Shown piece by piece: positions 42,295 to 51,118 of a stretch of DNA of 64,000 nt; within the stretch, counting starts at the first letter, position 1; each line of letters opens with the position of its first letter. Under the pieces are notes generated by a model that was given only the letters and a program-made list of their open reading frames with translations, had not been told where the DNA came from and made no database searches. The position numbers and the translations under genes were made by a program. The stretch comes from Actinomycetes bacterium. Lineage in GTDB: Bacteria; Actinomycetota; Actinomycetes; Streptosporangiales; Streptosporangiaceae. The DNA lies in assembly GCA_025964575.1 (NCBI GenBank), contig JAOPYO010000311.1, positions 36,763 to 100,762 on the forward strand, given 5' to 3'.

Positions 42295-44595
42295 ATGGCG
42301 GTGGCGATGACACGACGGCGGGCAGGGAATCTGCCAGCCGAGGTGACAAGTTTCGTTGGCCGTCGGCAAGAACTGGCCGAGGCCAAGCGGCTGCTTTCGG
42401 CTGGCCGGATAGTGACGTTCATCGGCGTCGGCGGGGTGGGGAAGACCCGGTTGGCGTTACGTGTGGCCGCGGAGGTGCAACGAGCGTTCCCCGACGGGGT
42501 GTGGTGGGTCGACCTCGCTCCGCTGGTGGCCGGAGAGCTGCTCGCGCAGACGGTGGCCGGAGCGCTCGGCCTTCAGAGCGAGTCGGGATGGGAAGCTTTG
42601 CCCGAGTATCTCGCGAACAAGCGATTGCTCTTAGTGCTGGACAACTGTGAGCACCTGCTGGACGAGTGCGCGGTCTTGGCCAGCAAAATCCTCGGTATGG
42701 CGCCCGAGCTGCGGATTCTGGCGACCAGCCGCCAGGTGCTCCACGTGGAGGGCGAGCACATCCTGGACGTGCCGCCGTTGTCGGTGTCGGAGGGGGTGCC
42801 GGCGAAAAATTCAGCGCAGCACGAGGCGGTGAGCCTGTTCGCAGAGCGGGCGGCGGCCGTTCTGCCGGATTTCGCCGTCAACGCTGCCAACCACGTGGCC
42901 GTGACACGCCTGTGCCAGCGGTTGGACGGGATCCCGCTGGCCGTCGAGCTCGCGGCGGTGTGGATGCGGGCACTGTCCGTGGAACAGATCCTCGATCGGC
43001 TGGACGACCGCTTTTCGTTGCTGGCGAGAGGAAGCCCGGCCGCGGTGCCGCGTCAGAAGACGTTGCGGGCCCTGATCGACTGGAGCTACGACCTTTGCGC
43101 GCCCGAGGAGCAGAGGCTGTGGGAACGGTTGTCGGTTTTCTCCGGTGGCTGCGATCTGGAGGCGGCCGAACGGGTGTGCTCCGGCGACGGCATCGCGCCG
43201 GGAATCGTTTTGGACGTGGTGACCGGGCTGTTGGACAAATCGATCCTGCTCCGGAAGGAGCACGGCTCCGGCGTGCGATACGAGATGCTGGAGACACTCC
43301 GCCAGTACGGTCGGGGACGGCTCGCCGAGTCCGGTCAGGAGACGGCGCTGCGGCGGCGGCATCGCGACTGGTGTCGTGACCTGGCCTCGCGAGGTGAGGC
43401 CGAGTGGTTCGGAGAGCATCAGCTGGAGTGGATCACCCGGATCCGGTCCGAGCAGGCCAACGTGGTCGCGGCGCTGGAGTTCTGCCTGAGTGAGCCGGGC
43501 GAGGCGTGGGCCGCCATTGAGATCGCCGCCGCGATGTGGAGCCACCGGCTTTCGTGGAGTTCCCTGAGCGCCGGTCACCATTGGCTGGAGCGGGCGCTCG
43601 CGCTGGAGCCCGGTCCCAGCGTCGCACGAGCCAAGGCATTGTGGGTCGAGGCCTGGCTTGTGTTGTTGCGAGGTGAGCCCACCAGCGCGGCACCGCTGCT
43701 GGAGGAGTCGTGTGCACTGGCGGAACAGCTGGGTGACGAGGCGCAACTTGCCAGCGCCGTCCAGATCGCAGGCTTCGCCGCGCTGCTCGCCGGAGATTTT
43801 TCACGGGCGTTCACTCTTCTGGAGCAGGCACTGGCTCGCCACCGCGCCGTCGGCGACCAAGGCCGTGCCTGGATCGCGCTCTTCCAGCTGTCCATGGCCG
43901 CAGTCTTCAAGGGCGACCCTCGGTCCGCGGCCCTCTGCGCGGAATGTTTGGAGATGTGCGAGCGCGTGAACGCACAGTGGTCGTTGTCGTACTCGCTGTG
44001 GGTCAGTGGCCTCAATCGATGGCGGTGCGGCGACCTACGGAAGGCCACCACCATGATCCGGGACGCGGTGCGACTCAAGCTGCCTTACAACGACCATCTG
44101 GGCATCGCCCAGTGCATTGAGGTACTCGCCTGGATCGCGGCCGACGAACGGCAGGACAAACGTGCCGCCGAACTGCTGGGCGCCGCCCATATGGTCTGGC
44201 GGTCGATCGGGACGTCGCTACCCGGTCTCGGGCATCTTGCCGGTCTGCACAACCGATGCGAGGCCCAGCTACGGCAAAACCTGGGAGACGAGGTGTTCAC
44301 CGCGGCTCACGCGCGCGGCTCGGAGCTCACCCTCGACCGTGCCGTCGGCTATGCGGCGGACGAGAAGTCGGCCAAGGACATCGAACTCCCACAGATGGAG
44401 TCCGCCCTCACCCGCAGGGAGCTGGAGATCGCGGGGCTCGTCGCGCAAGGACTGAGCAACAAGGAGATCGCGGGCATCCTGGTGATCGCCCAGCGTACCG
44501 CCGAAGGCCATGTCGAGAACATCCTGCGCAAGCTGGGCTTCACTTCGAGGTCCCAGATCGCCGCCTGGGCCGCGCAACAGCAGACCGGCACGTAA
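42295..44595 (+). CDS. STAND ATPase transcriptional regulator, LuxR-type HTH (third paralogue)
   Basis: 766-aa paralogue of the two minus-strand neighbours: LPAEVTSFVGRRQE, Walker A GVGGVGKT (Lys50), Walker B LLLVLDNCEHL, QRLDGIPLAVELAA, a helical repeat region, and LuxR HTH LTRRELEIAGLVAQGLSNKE with AQRTAEGHVENIL. GGAGG is 18 bases from the ATG, too far for normal use, so a leaderless transcript is likely. It ends facing the cyclase gene. Together the three form a local paralogue cluster. Confidence 0.9.
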   Translation: MAVAMTRRRAGNLPAEVTSFVGRRQELAEAKRLLSAGRIVTFIGVGGVGKTRLALRVAAEVQRAFPDGVWWVDLAPLVAGELLAQTVAGALGLQSESGWEALPEYLANKRLLLVLDNCEHLLDECAVLASKILGMAPELRILATSRQVLHVEGEHILDVPPLSVSEGVPAKNSAQHEAVSLFAERAAAVLPDFAVNAANHVAVTRLCQRLDGIPLAVELAAVWMRALSVEQILDRLDDRFSLLARGSPAAVPRQKTLRALIDWSYDLCAPEEQRLWERLSVFSGGCDLEAAERVCSGDGIAPGIVLDVVTGLLDKSILLRKEHGSGVRYEMLETLRQYGRGRLAESGQETALRRRHRDWCRDLASRGEAEWFGEHQLEWITRIRSEQANVVAALEFCLSEPGEAWAAIEIAAAMWSHRLSWSSLSAGHHWLERALALEPGPSVARAKALWVEAWLVLLRGEPTSAAPLLEESCALAEQLGDEAQLASAVQIAGFAALLAGDFSRAFTLLEQALARHRAVGDQGRAWIALFQLSMAAVFKGDPRSAALCAECLEMCERVNAQWSLSYSLWVSGLNRWRCGDLRKATTMIRDAVRLKLPYNDHLGIAQCIEVLAWIAADERQDKRAAELLGAAHMVWRSIGTSLPGLGHLAGLHNRCEAQLRQNLGDEVFTAAHARGSELTLDRAVGYAADEKSAKDIELPQMESALTRRELEIAGLVAQGLSNKEIAGILVIAQRTAEGHVENILRKLGFTSRSQIAAWAAQQQTGT

Positions 44596-44656
44596 CCCGC
44601 CGTTCATCGCCGCCCCGCTGTCCAGGGAGTCGGCGGCTACGTTCGCGGCGTTCCCT

Positions 44657-45625
44657 TCAGAGGATCGCAACCGGGTTGACCGGGGAACCCGTTCCACCCG
44701 GGATGTTCAGCGGCGTCAGGACCAGCAGGAACTCGTGCCTTTCGGCTGCCGCACACGCGGCGGAGAGTGCCTCCAGATCGAGGTTGTCCAGGAGCGGTAC
44801 CCCCATCGCCGCCATGGCGAGGGCATGTACCGGGGAGTGGATGCCCGCTACCGGCGAGGGCCGCACGTCGTTGTCGCCGTCTCCGCCAAGCAGCGCGATG
44901 CCGCGCTCGGCGAGGAGCGGTATCGCGTCGACGTGCAGTCCGGCACTGGCTATGGACGCGTCCCACGGCCCGAGAGCGTGACGGCGTCGGATATGGCCGG
45001 TTCTCATCAAGACCGCGTCCCCCTCGCGGATGCGTACACCCAGCCTGTCCTCGGCGGCGAGCACGTCCTCGGCGTGTACGGCCTGGCCGGGTTCCAGCCA
45101 ATCGACGTCCTGGACCGTTGGAAGATCCAGGAGCACCCCTCGGGTCACGAGTGCGCCGAGCCGGTCCACCGACCCGTAGTGCGCGCCGGCGGCGTCGATG
45201 GCACCACGCGCGGCCTGCCCGCCGAAGAGCCGCCCCTTGTAGGCGATATGTGACAGAGCGTCGACATGGGTGACCGCTTTGCCGTGGAAATCGACGGCGA
45301 TGAAGTCCTTGTACGACGACGGCTCGGGAGCCTCCACGTCCCCGAGATCTGACATGTAGTGCAGAGCCGGTTTGTGGTTGTCCGGCCCGGCCACGGTGTT
45401 CCACGGTCGGGCCATGGGGACGACGACGCCCGAACGTACGAGCGCGGTGGCATCGCGAACGTGGCGCGCGGTGACGCGGTTCCACGCCCCACGGTCCGGC
45501 AGCGGCCAACGGTCCCACGCGGAAACTTGATCGAATATACTTTCGAATTCGCTGGGAGACATCGCCGGTCCGTTGTCCGGTGACTCTGGGGCGGCTGACG
45601 ACGGTGACAACCATTCGGAACCCAT
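44657..45625 (-). CDS. Cyclase family protein (kynurenine formamidase-like hydrolase)
   Basis: 322-aa metal-dependent hydrolase of the cyclase/KynB superfamily (kynurenine formamidase, isatin hydrolase and relatives). The family metal motif HxGTHxDxxxH appears as FHGKAVTHVDALSH. GDAVLMRTGHIRR and GGDGDNDVRP...GIHSPVHALA are also typical of the longer subgroup. GGAGGAGAGG lies before ATG 45625. It is divergent from a sugar-type ABC importer operon, which may bring in its substrate. Confidence 0.83.
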   Translation of the reverse strand: MGSEWLSPSSAAPESPDNGPAMSPSEFESIFDQVSAWDRWPLPDRGAWNRVTARHVRDATALVRSGVVVPMARPWNTVAGPDNHKPALHYMSDLGDVEAPEPSSYKDFIAVDFHGKAVTHVDALSHIAYKGRLFGGQAARGAIDAAGAHYGSVDRLGALVTRGVLLDLPTVQDVDWLEPGQAVHAEDVLAAEDRLGVRIREGDAVLMRTGHIRRRHALGPWDASIASAGLHVDAIPLLAERGIALLGGDGDNDVRPSPVAGIHSPVHALAMAAMGVPLLDNLDLEALSAACAAAERHEFLLVLTPLNIPGGTGSPVNPVAIL

Positions 45626-45729
45626 GGGGCCCTCTCCTCCGCCGCACGAGCACCTGTGGACGCCTGCCCTGCGCGGCACGTCACGTCACGCGCTGGAAAT
45701 ACTGTGGCACGAACTCTTGACCAGCAGCT

Positions 45730-45737
45730 TTGTACAA
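45730..45737. promoter_or_regulatory. Small palindrome in the divergent cyclase/ABC promoter region
   Basis: TTGTACAA lies in an AT-rich patch of the 179-base divergent gap (45626-45804). It may be an operator core. No clear -35/-10 pair can be assigned to either gene. Confidence 0.2.
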
Positions 45738-45804
45738 TGAACAGGATATTGGACGAGCCCGATGGGGCTTCCCCGCCGGGCGGTAGAGCCCCGCGGAGAG
45801 GTCC

Positions 45805-47328
45805 GTGTACCCCACTCCCACTGATAAGCCCGCGAGTCCGCTCGTCCGTATCCGTGGGCTGCGCAAGCGATTCGGTGGAACTCTCGCGCTGGCGGGAGTG
45901 GATCTCGAACTCCGCCGTGGCAGCATCCTGGCCCTGCTCGGGCAGAACGGTGCCGGCAAGTCCACACTGATCAAGATCCTCGCCGGTGTCTACAACGCCG
46001 ACGAAGGAGAAGTGGTGGTGGCCGGCCACCCGCTTGGAACCGAGGCCGCCTCCCATGCCATGTCGTTCATCCACCAGGACCTCGGCCTCGTCGAGTGGAT
46101 GACCGTCGCCGAGAACGTCGCCCTCGGCACGGGCTACCCTCGGCGCGGCGGTCTCATCTCCTGGCGCCGTGTGCGCGGCCGCTGCGCGGAGGCCCTCCAG
46201 ATCGTCGCGGGCCACCTCGACCCTGATGAGCGGATCGCCAACCTCACGCGCGCCGAGCGGTCGCTTGTCGCCATCGCCCGCGCCCTGGCGACCGAAGCCG
46301 AGGTCATCGTCCTCGATGAGCCGACCGCAAGCTTGCCCGCGGCGGATTGCGCCCGCCTGTTCGGCGTGCTCCACGCGCTACGTGACCGTGGTCACGGGAT
46401 CGTGTACGTGAGCCATCGGCTCGACGAGGTGTACGAGATCGCCGACACCGTCGCGGTCCTACGCGACGGACACCTTGTCAGCCATGGTTCTCTCACCGGC
46501 GACCATCCCGTCCGCCTGGTGCACGACATCGTCGGGCGCGAGGTGACGGCTCACCGTCGGCTGGCCCGCGACATGGGAGACGTCGTGCTGAGCCTTGCGG
46601 AGGTGCGTGCCGGGCGGGCCGGTCCGGTCAGCCTCGAACTGCGCGCCGGCGAGGTACTCGGCATGGTGGGCCTCACGGGTGCCGGCCACATGGATCTCGG
46701 CCGCGCTCTCGCGGGCTCATGCCCCATCCTCGACGGCCGCGTGCTGCTCGACGGGCGGCCCTATCAGCCCAGGTCGGTGGCCGCTGCCGTCGATGCGGAG
46801 GTCGGTCTCGTGACGAGCGACCGGCAGGAGGAGGGCTCCGCCACGGACCTCAGCGTCCGGGAGATCTTCTTGGCAAACCCGCGGGTACGCGGCCTGTCGC
46901 CATTGAGCTGGATATCGCCCCGCCGGGAGCGCGCCGACGCGACGGCGCTCGTCGCACGCTTCGGCGTCCGCCCCACAGATACCGAGGCGCCGATCGCCAC
47001 CCTGTCAGGCGGCAACCAGCAGAAGGTCATGATCGGCCGCTGGCTCGGGGTGGACCGTCGCCTCATGATTCTCGAGGAGCCGACAGCCAGTGTCGACGTC
47101 GGCGCCAAGGCCGACATCTACCGACTGCTCGACGACGCCCTGGCAACCGGCCTGGCCGTCCTCCTCATCTCCACTGACTTCGAAGAAGTCGTGAACGTTT
47201 GTCATCGCGCCCTGGTGTTCGTGCGCGGGATCGTGACCGCCGAGCTGGCTGGTGATGCCCTTACGGTCACCGAGCTCACCCACGCCACGTCGGCCGTGCC
47301 GGCCATCACGGGGACGGTGAGTCACTGA
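45805..47328 (+). CDS. Sugar-type ABC transporter, double ATP-binding subunit (RbsA/MglA family)
   Basis: 507-aa fused tandem ATPase driving import through the downstream permease. First cassette: Walker A GQNGAGKST, switch VIVLDEPTAS, His switch VYVSHRLDE, with a signature degraded to LTRAERSL. Second cassette: a degenerate Walker A (GLTGAGHMDL, lacking the Lys), signature LSGGNQQK, and EEPTASVDVGAKADIY. This asymmetry is normal for the family. GTG 45805 follows GGAGAGG closely. First gene of a three-gene operon. Confidence 0.9.
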   Translation: MYPTPTDKPASPLVRIRGLRKRFGGTLALAGVDLELRRGSILALLGQNGAGKSTLIKILAGVYNADEGEVVVAGHPLGTEAASHAMSFIHQDLGLVEWMTVAENVALGTGYPRRGGLISWRRVRGRCAEALQIVAGHLDPDERIANLTRAERSLVAIARALATEAEVIVLDEPTASLPAADCARLFGVLHALRDRGHGIVYVSHRLDEVYEIADTVAVLRDGHLVSHGSLTGDHPVRLVHDIVGREVTAHRRLARDMGDVVLSLAEVRAGRAGPVSLELRAGEVLGMVGLTGAGHMDLGRALAGSCPILDGRVLLDGRPYQPRSVAAAVDAEVGLVTSDRQEEGSATDLSVREIFLANPRVRGLSPLSWISPRRERADATALVARFGVRPTDTEAPIATLSGGNQQKVMIGRWLGVDRRLMILEEPTASVDVGAKADIYRLLDDALATGLAVLLISTDFEEVVNVCHRALVFVRGIVTAELAGDALTVTELTHATSAVPAITGTVSH

Positions 47329-48419
47329 TGGCCACGGGACTCCCGCCCCGCCGACGGTCCCCCGCCGGGCACCGCATCGGCAGCTACGGCCTGCTCGCGT
47401 TGGCGGTCGTCCTCTTCATCGTGTTCGCGATCGCCCTACCGGACACCTTTCCCACGCTGGTCAACCTCACGTCGATCCTGTCCAACCAGTCGATAACCGC
47501 GATCCTGGCGCTCGGCGCGATGATCCCCATCGTCACGGGCAAATTCGACCTGTCCATTGGCTACGGCCTCGGGCTCGGGCACGTCATGACGTTGCAGCTC
47601 ATCGTGGTCGACGGCTGGACATGGCCGCTGGCCTGCCTCGCCGTGCTCATCGCCGGAGCCCTCGTCGGTGTGATCAACGGCTTCCTCGTCGAGTTCGCGC
47701 AGATCGACTCGTTCATCACCACCCTTGGCACCGGCAGCATCCTGTACGCCATCACAGACTGGGTGACCAAGGGCGCCCGGATCGTTCCCGGCCCGCACGG
47801 ACTTCCGGGGGCGTTCACCGACATGTACAACTCGAAGTTCCTCGGCCTGCCGGCGCCCGGGTTCTACGTCCTCATGCTCGCCGCAGTGCTCTGGCTGCTC
47901 CTCGAGCGCCTCCCCCTCGGCCGCTACCTTTACGTCATCGGCTCGAACCCGCGGGCCGCAGAACTGGTCGGCATCCCGACCCGCCGATACGTCGTCTATG
48001 CCTTCGTCGGCTCCGGGCTGGTCACCGGTTGCGCGGGCGTGTTGCTCGCTGCGCAGCAGCAGATCGGCAATCCGAGCGTTGGACTCGACTACCTGCTGCC
48101 CGCGTTCGTCGCGGCCTTGCTGGGCTCCACCGCGATCAAGCCCGGACGGCCGAACGCCATAGGCACCGTCGTCGCCGTCGCGACCCTGGCGATCGGCCTG
48201 TCGGGCATCGGTCAGCTCGGTGCGGAGTTCTGGGTGACGCCGCTGTTCAACGGTGTCACCCTGCTCATCGCGGTCGGTCTCGCCGGGTACTCGGCACGGC
48301 GTCGGCTGCGCGCGGGCCTCGCCGCACAGCCTCACGCGCCACCACCTCCATCCGGGGGAACATCGCCCGAATCCACCGCGGCCACGCCGCCATCGGCCGT
48401 CCCGCCCGCCCGTAATTGA
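47328..48419 (+). CDS. Sugar-type ABC transporter permease (RbsC family)
   Basis: 363-aa membrane subunit with about nine to ten hydrophobic helices and the RbsC-type sequence GKFDLSIGYGLGLGHV (the usual 'GGIDLSVG' region) and GSNPRAAELVGIPTRR, which contacts the ATPase. A Pro/Ala/Ser-rich C-terminal tail of about 40 residues is extra. Its ATG shares one base with the ATPase stop (TGATG), indicating coupled translation. Confidence 0.9.
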   Translation: MATGLPPRRRSPAGHRIGSYGLLALAVVLFIVFAIALPDTFPTLVNLTSILSNQSITAILALGAMIPIVTGKFDLSIGYGLGLGHVMTLQLIVVDGWTWPLACLAVLIAGALVGVINGFLVEFAQIDSFITTLGTGSILYAITDWVTKGARIVPGPHGLPGAFTDMYNSKFLGLPAPGFYVLMLAAVLWLLLERLPLGRYLYVIGSNPRAAELVGIPTRRYVVYAFVGSGLVTGCAGVLLAAQQQIGNPSVGLDYLLPAFVAALLGSTAIKPGRPNAIGTVVAVATLAIGLSGIGQLGAEFWVTPLFNGVTLLIAVGLAGYSARRRLRAGLAAQPHAPPPPSGGTSPESTAATPPSAVPPARN

Positions 48420-48440
48420 GCTGGTCATTGGGAGGTACGC

Positions 48441-49604
48441 GTGAACTTCACCCGTAACCGCGTCCTACGCGCCGCGGCGACGCCGGTGGTGGTCACTGCC
48501 TTCGTCGCCGGCGGTTGTTCGCACGGCTCGCCCACCTCGTCGTCGAGCTCCAGGCCCACACAGGGCGCATCGTTGGCGAGCAAATGCCCCGCTGTTCTGA
48601 ACACGGCGAAACGGGCCGTCGCGCACGCCGAGGACGTCAACGCCCCCTGGGACGGCCCCACGAGCGGGCCACGCGCCGTTGCTGGCAAGAGCATCGTGTA
48701 CGTCGCGGAGACCATGATCAATCCCGGTGTCGCCAGCACGGCCAAGGCCGTACAGGAGGCCGGACGGGCCATCGGCTGGGACGTCAGGGTAATCGACGGT
48801 CAGGGCACTCCCGCCGGGATACAGGCGGCCTTCGGTCAGGCGGTCGCCCTCAACCCATCGGGAATCGTCGTCGGCGGGTTCGATCCGAACTCCGCGACTC
48901 AGCAGGTCAAGCAGGCCAACGACGGGCATATCCCGATCATCGGATGGCACGCGACCGCCTCGCCCGGGCCCAGCGCCAACCCGAAGCTCTTCACCAACAT
49001 CACGACCAGGGTGGAGGACGTTGCAAGGATCACCGCGTACTGGATCATCGTCGAGTCGAATGGGAACGCCGGAGCCGTCATCTTCACCGACTCCTCGGTC
49101 CCCTTCGCCGCGAACAAGGCACAACTGATCAAGAAGGCTCTGTTGACCTGCTCCGGCGTCAAGGTGCTCTCCTACGAGAACATCCCGATTCCGGACGCGG
49201 GCAGCCGCACGCCGCAGGAAGTGTCCTCGCTTCTGTCGCGCTTCGGTGACAGATGGACCCACTCCGCCGCCATCAACGACCTCTACTTCGCCGACGCGGC
49301 GCCGGCATTGCGTGGGGCGGGCAAGAAGGGCGATGACGCCCCCTTCTCGATCGGCGCCGGCGACGGCGACCCGTCGGCGTTCGAACGAATCCGCGAGAAG
49401 CAGTTCCAGGCGGCGACCGTGCCCGAACCGTTGAACCAGCAGGGCAGCCAGATCATCGACGAGTTCAACCGAGCGTTCGCCGGACGGCCCGCAAGTGGCT
49501 ACGTCGCGCCGGTACACCTGATCACGCCCCGCACTGTGGACGACACCACGTCGTGGGATCCCCCTGGCTACCGTGCTGCCTACAAGCGGATCTGGGGTGT
49601 GTGA
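48441..49604 (+). CDS. Sugar-type ABC transporter substrate-binding lipoprotein
   Basis: 387-aa exported periplasmic-binding-protein-like I domain, similar to ribose-binding proteins. The signal ends in a lipobox-like FVAGGC (Cys26) and a Ser-rich linker, then two alternating lobes (KSIVYVAETMINPG; NPSGIVVGGFDPN; GHIPIIGWHA; GAVIFTDSSVPFAANK). GTG 48441 follows GGGAGG at 7 bases, 21 bases after the permease. The ligand is unknown. Pairing with a cyclase-family hydrolase suggests something other than a plain pentose. Confidence 0.88.
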   Translation: MNFTRNRVLRAAATPVVVTAFVAGGCSHGSPTSSSSSRPTQGASLASKCPAVLNTAKRAVAHAEDVNAPWDGPTSGPRAVAGKSIVYVAETMINPGVASTAKAVQEAGRAIGWDVRVIDGQGTPAGIQAAFGQAVALNPSGIVVGGFDPNSATQQVKQANDGHIPIIGWHATASPGPSANPKLFTNITTRVEDVARITAYWIIVESNGNAGAVIFTDSSVPFAANKAQLIKKALLTCSGVKVLSYENIPIPDAGSRTPQEVSSLLSRFGDRWTHSAAINDLYFADAAPALRGAGKKGDDAPFSIGAGDGDPSAFERIREKQFQAATVPEPLNQQGSQIIDEFNRAFAGRPASGYVAPVHLITPRTVDDTTSWDPPGYRAAYKRIWGV

Positions 49605-49660
49605 GCGCACCCGATCAGCTTGTGGGCAGCGCCTGGACGGCGGGTCAGCCGGTGTACTGA

Positions 49661-49701
49661 AGTGGCGCCGGTGTGGCCGGAGTAGCCACACCGGCACCAC
49701 T
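49661..49701. terminator. Strong terminator after the ABC operon
   Basis: GTGGCGCCGGTGTGGC (49662-49677) pairs with GCCACACCGGCACCAC (49685-49700), 15 of 16 positions, around a 7-base loop, with one further A-T pair outside. It lies between the convergent ABC operon and VOC gene. Confidence 0.8.
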
Positions 49702-49749
49702 GGGAACGCGCAATGACTACCCGCTCACCTCGCAGGCGTGCGCGCGCGT

Positions 49750-50190
49750 CTACGTCGTCGGCGTGGAGGTCTGGTCCGGCTGGGGCGCCAACTGCGTGAT
49801 CCGGATGTTGTTGCCGAACGGGTCGCGCAGCCCGAAGTCGATTCCGTAAGGGCGCTGGGTCGGCTCGTCGTTGACCTCGACGCCCCGGGCCACCAACGTC
49901 TCGTAGGTCTTCTGGCAGTCGTCCGTGGTGAAGATGAGCCAGCCGCCCATCGCGCCCTTGGTGACCAGCTCGCGGACCTGCTCCGCCGTCGCCTCGTCCA
50001 TCGCCGGCGGGCCGGGCTTTTCCAGCAGGATCTGGCGGCCGGGCTCGCCCGGGACGTTGACGGTCAGCCAGCGCATGAAGCCCAGTTCCGCGTCGGTGTT
50101 GAGCTCGAGGCCGAGCTTGCCGACGTAGAAGTCGAGGGCTTCATCCTGGTCGAGAACGAAAATCTGCGATTGCGTGATGGCGTTCAACAT
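49750..50190 (-). CDS. VOC family protein (glyoxalase/bleomycin-resistance fold)
   Basis: 146-aa vicinal-oxygen-chelate protein of two beta-alpha-beta-beta-beta repeats: FVLDQDEALDFYVGKLGLEL at the start, GGWLIFTTDD in the middle, and YGIDFGLRDPFGNNIRITQL at the end. It may be a small-molecule binding or resistance protein, and the substrate cannot be told. It starts 10 bases after the AraC-type gene and forms an operon with it. Confidence 0.87.
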   Translation of the reverse strand: MLNAITQSQIFVLDQDEALDFYVGKLGLELNTDAELGFMRWLTVNVPGEPGRQILLEKPGPPAMDEATAEQVRELVTKGAMGGWLIFTTDDCQKTYETLVARGVEVNDEPTQRPYGIDFGLRDPFGNNIRITQLAPQPDQTSTPTT

Positions 50191-50200
50191 GGGAACGACG

Positions 50201-50626
50201 CTAGTCGGCCTGCGGCGCGGGGGCTTCTCCTAAAGTGCTCGGTCGCATCCACGCCATCGCGAAGCACGTCGGGACGGCCACGACGTCGGCGCGCTTGCGG
50301 TACGCCGTCGGCGGCTCGCCGACGATGTCGCGGAACGTCCGGCTGAACGTGCCCAGGCTGGTGAAGCCGACGTCGAAGCAGATCTCCGTCACACTGCGGT
50401 CGGTCTCGCGCAGCAGGAACATCGAGCGCTCGACACGGCGGCGCTGGAGATAGCGGTGCGGCGTCTCGCCGAACGTCGCGCGGAAGGTCCGGATGAAGTG
50501 GGCCTTGGACACGTGGGCGATACGGGCGAGGGTGGGGACGTCAAGCGGCTGCCCGTAGGCGCGATCCATAGCGTCGCGGGCGCGGAGCATCCGGCGATTG
50601 GACTCCTCCACGGCGCGGCTCATCAC
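50201..50626 (-). CDS. AraC-type HTH regulator, HTH domain only
   Basis: 141-aa DNA-binding protein consisting of the two AraC HTH motifs (LDVPTLARIAHVSKAHFIRTF and VTEICFDVGFTSLGTFSRTF) followed by GEPPTAYRK and a 30-residue tail. There is no N-terminal effector domain. It is upstream of and cotranscribed with the VOC gene, an arrangement that suggests it controls that gene, perhaps with the VOC protein as ligand binder. That is inference. Confidence 0.87.
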   Translation of the reverse strand: MMSRAVEESNRRMLRARDAMDRAYGQPLDVPTLARIAHVSKAHFIRTFRATFGETPHRYLQRRRVERSMFLLRETDRSVTEICFDVGFTSLGTFSRTFRDIVGEPPTAYRKRADVVAVPTCFAMAWMRPSTLGEAPAPQAD

Positions 50627-50680
50627 GTCATCACACCATGATCGGGCGACGGGTGAGTACGCGCGGCAGCCGAGTGGGCG

Positions 50681-51118
50681 CTATCTTTGGCGCATTCCGA
50701 AGCCCCGAGCCATACCGAAGCTCATGGTGACCAGGCCCAGGACGAAGATCAGCGCACCGACGAGCACGTTGTTCCAGATGGTCCCGGTAGTCGCGACGTT
50801 ACCGCTGATGACCCACGGGGCGATGATGGTCCAGAGGCCGATGACGGGCGACACCCAAGCAATCCCGTGGGTACGGCCGAACGCCGAGCTGAACCCCAGC
50901 GCCAAGGCTGAGACGGCGAGTCCGGTGATGAGATTGTTCATGGTGATAGAGCTGAGGTTGGTGAACCCCACGATCCATGGGGAGATCGCGAGGTAGATCC
51001 CGCTGAGCAGCGTCAACCCATCTGCCAACTGCGCGACCGGGCTTGCCGATGCGACCTCGTATCGAGCGCGCATCGACACGATGTCAGGATGCCGCTCGAT
51101 GTCTGTGGGGTGGGTCAT
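50681..51118 (-). CDS. SPW-repeat membrane protein
   Basis: 145-aa membrane protein with two SPW units, each a helix pair around a Ser/Ala-Pro-Trp: AISPWIVGF and IIAPWVISG, four hydrophobic helices in all, after a cytoplasmic N-terminus (SMRARYEVAS). These actinobacterial proteins have no known function. ATG 51118 follows AAGGTGG at 7 bases. An operator-like palindrome lies 82 bases upstream. Confidence 0.8.
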   Translation of the reverse strand: MTHPTDIERHPDIVSMRARYEVASASPVAQLADGLTLLSGIYLAISPWIVGFTNLSSITMNNLITGLAVSALALGFSSAFGRTHGIAWVSPVIGLWTIIAPWVISGNVATTGTIWNNVLVGALIFVLGLVTMSFGMARGFGMRQR

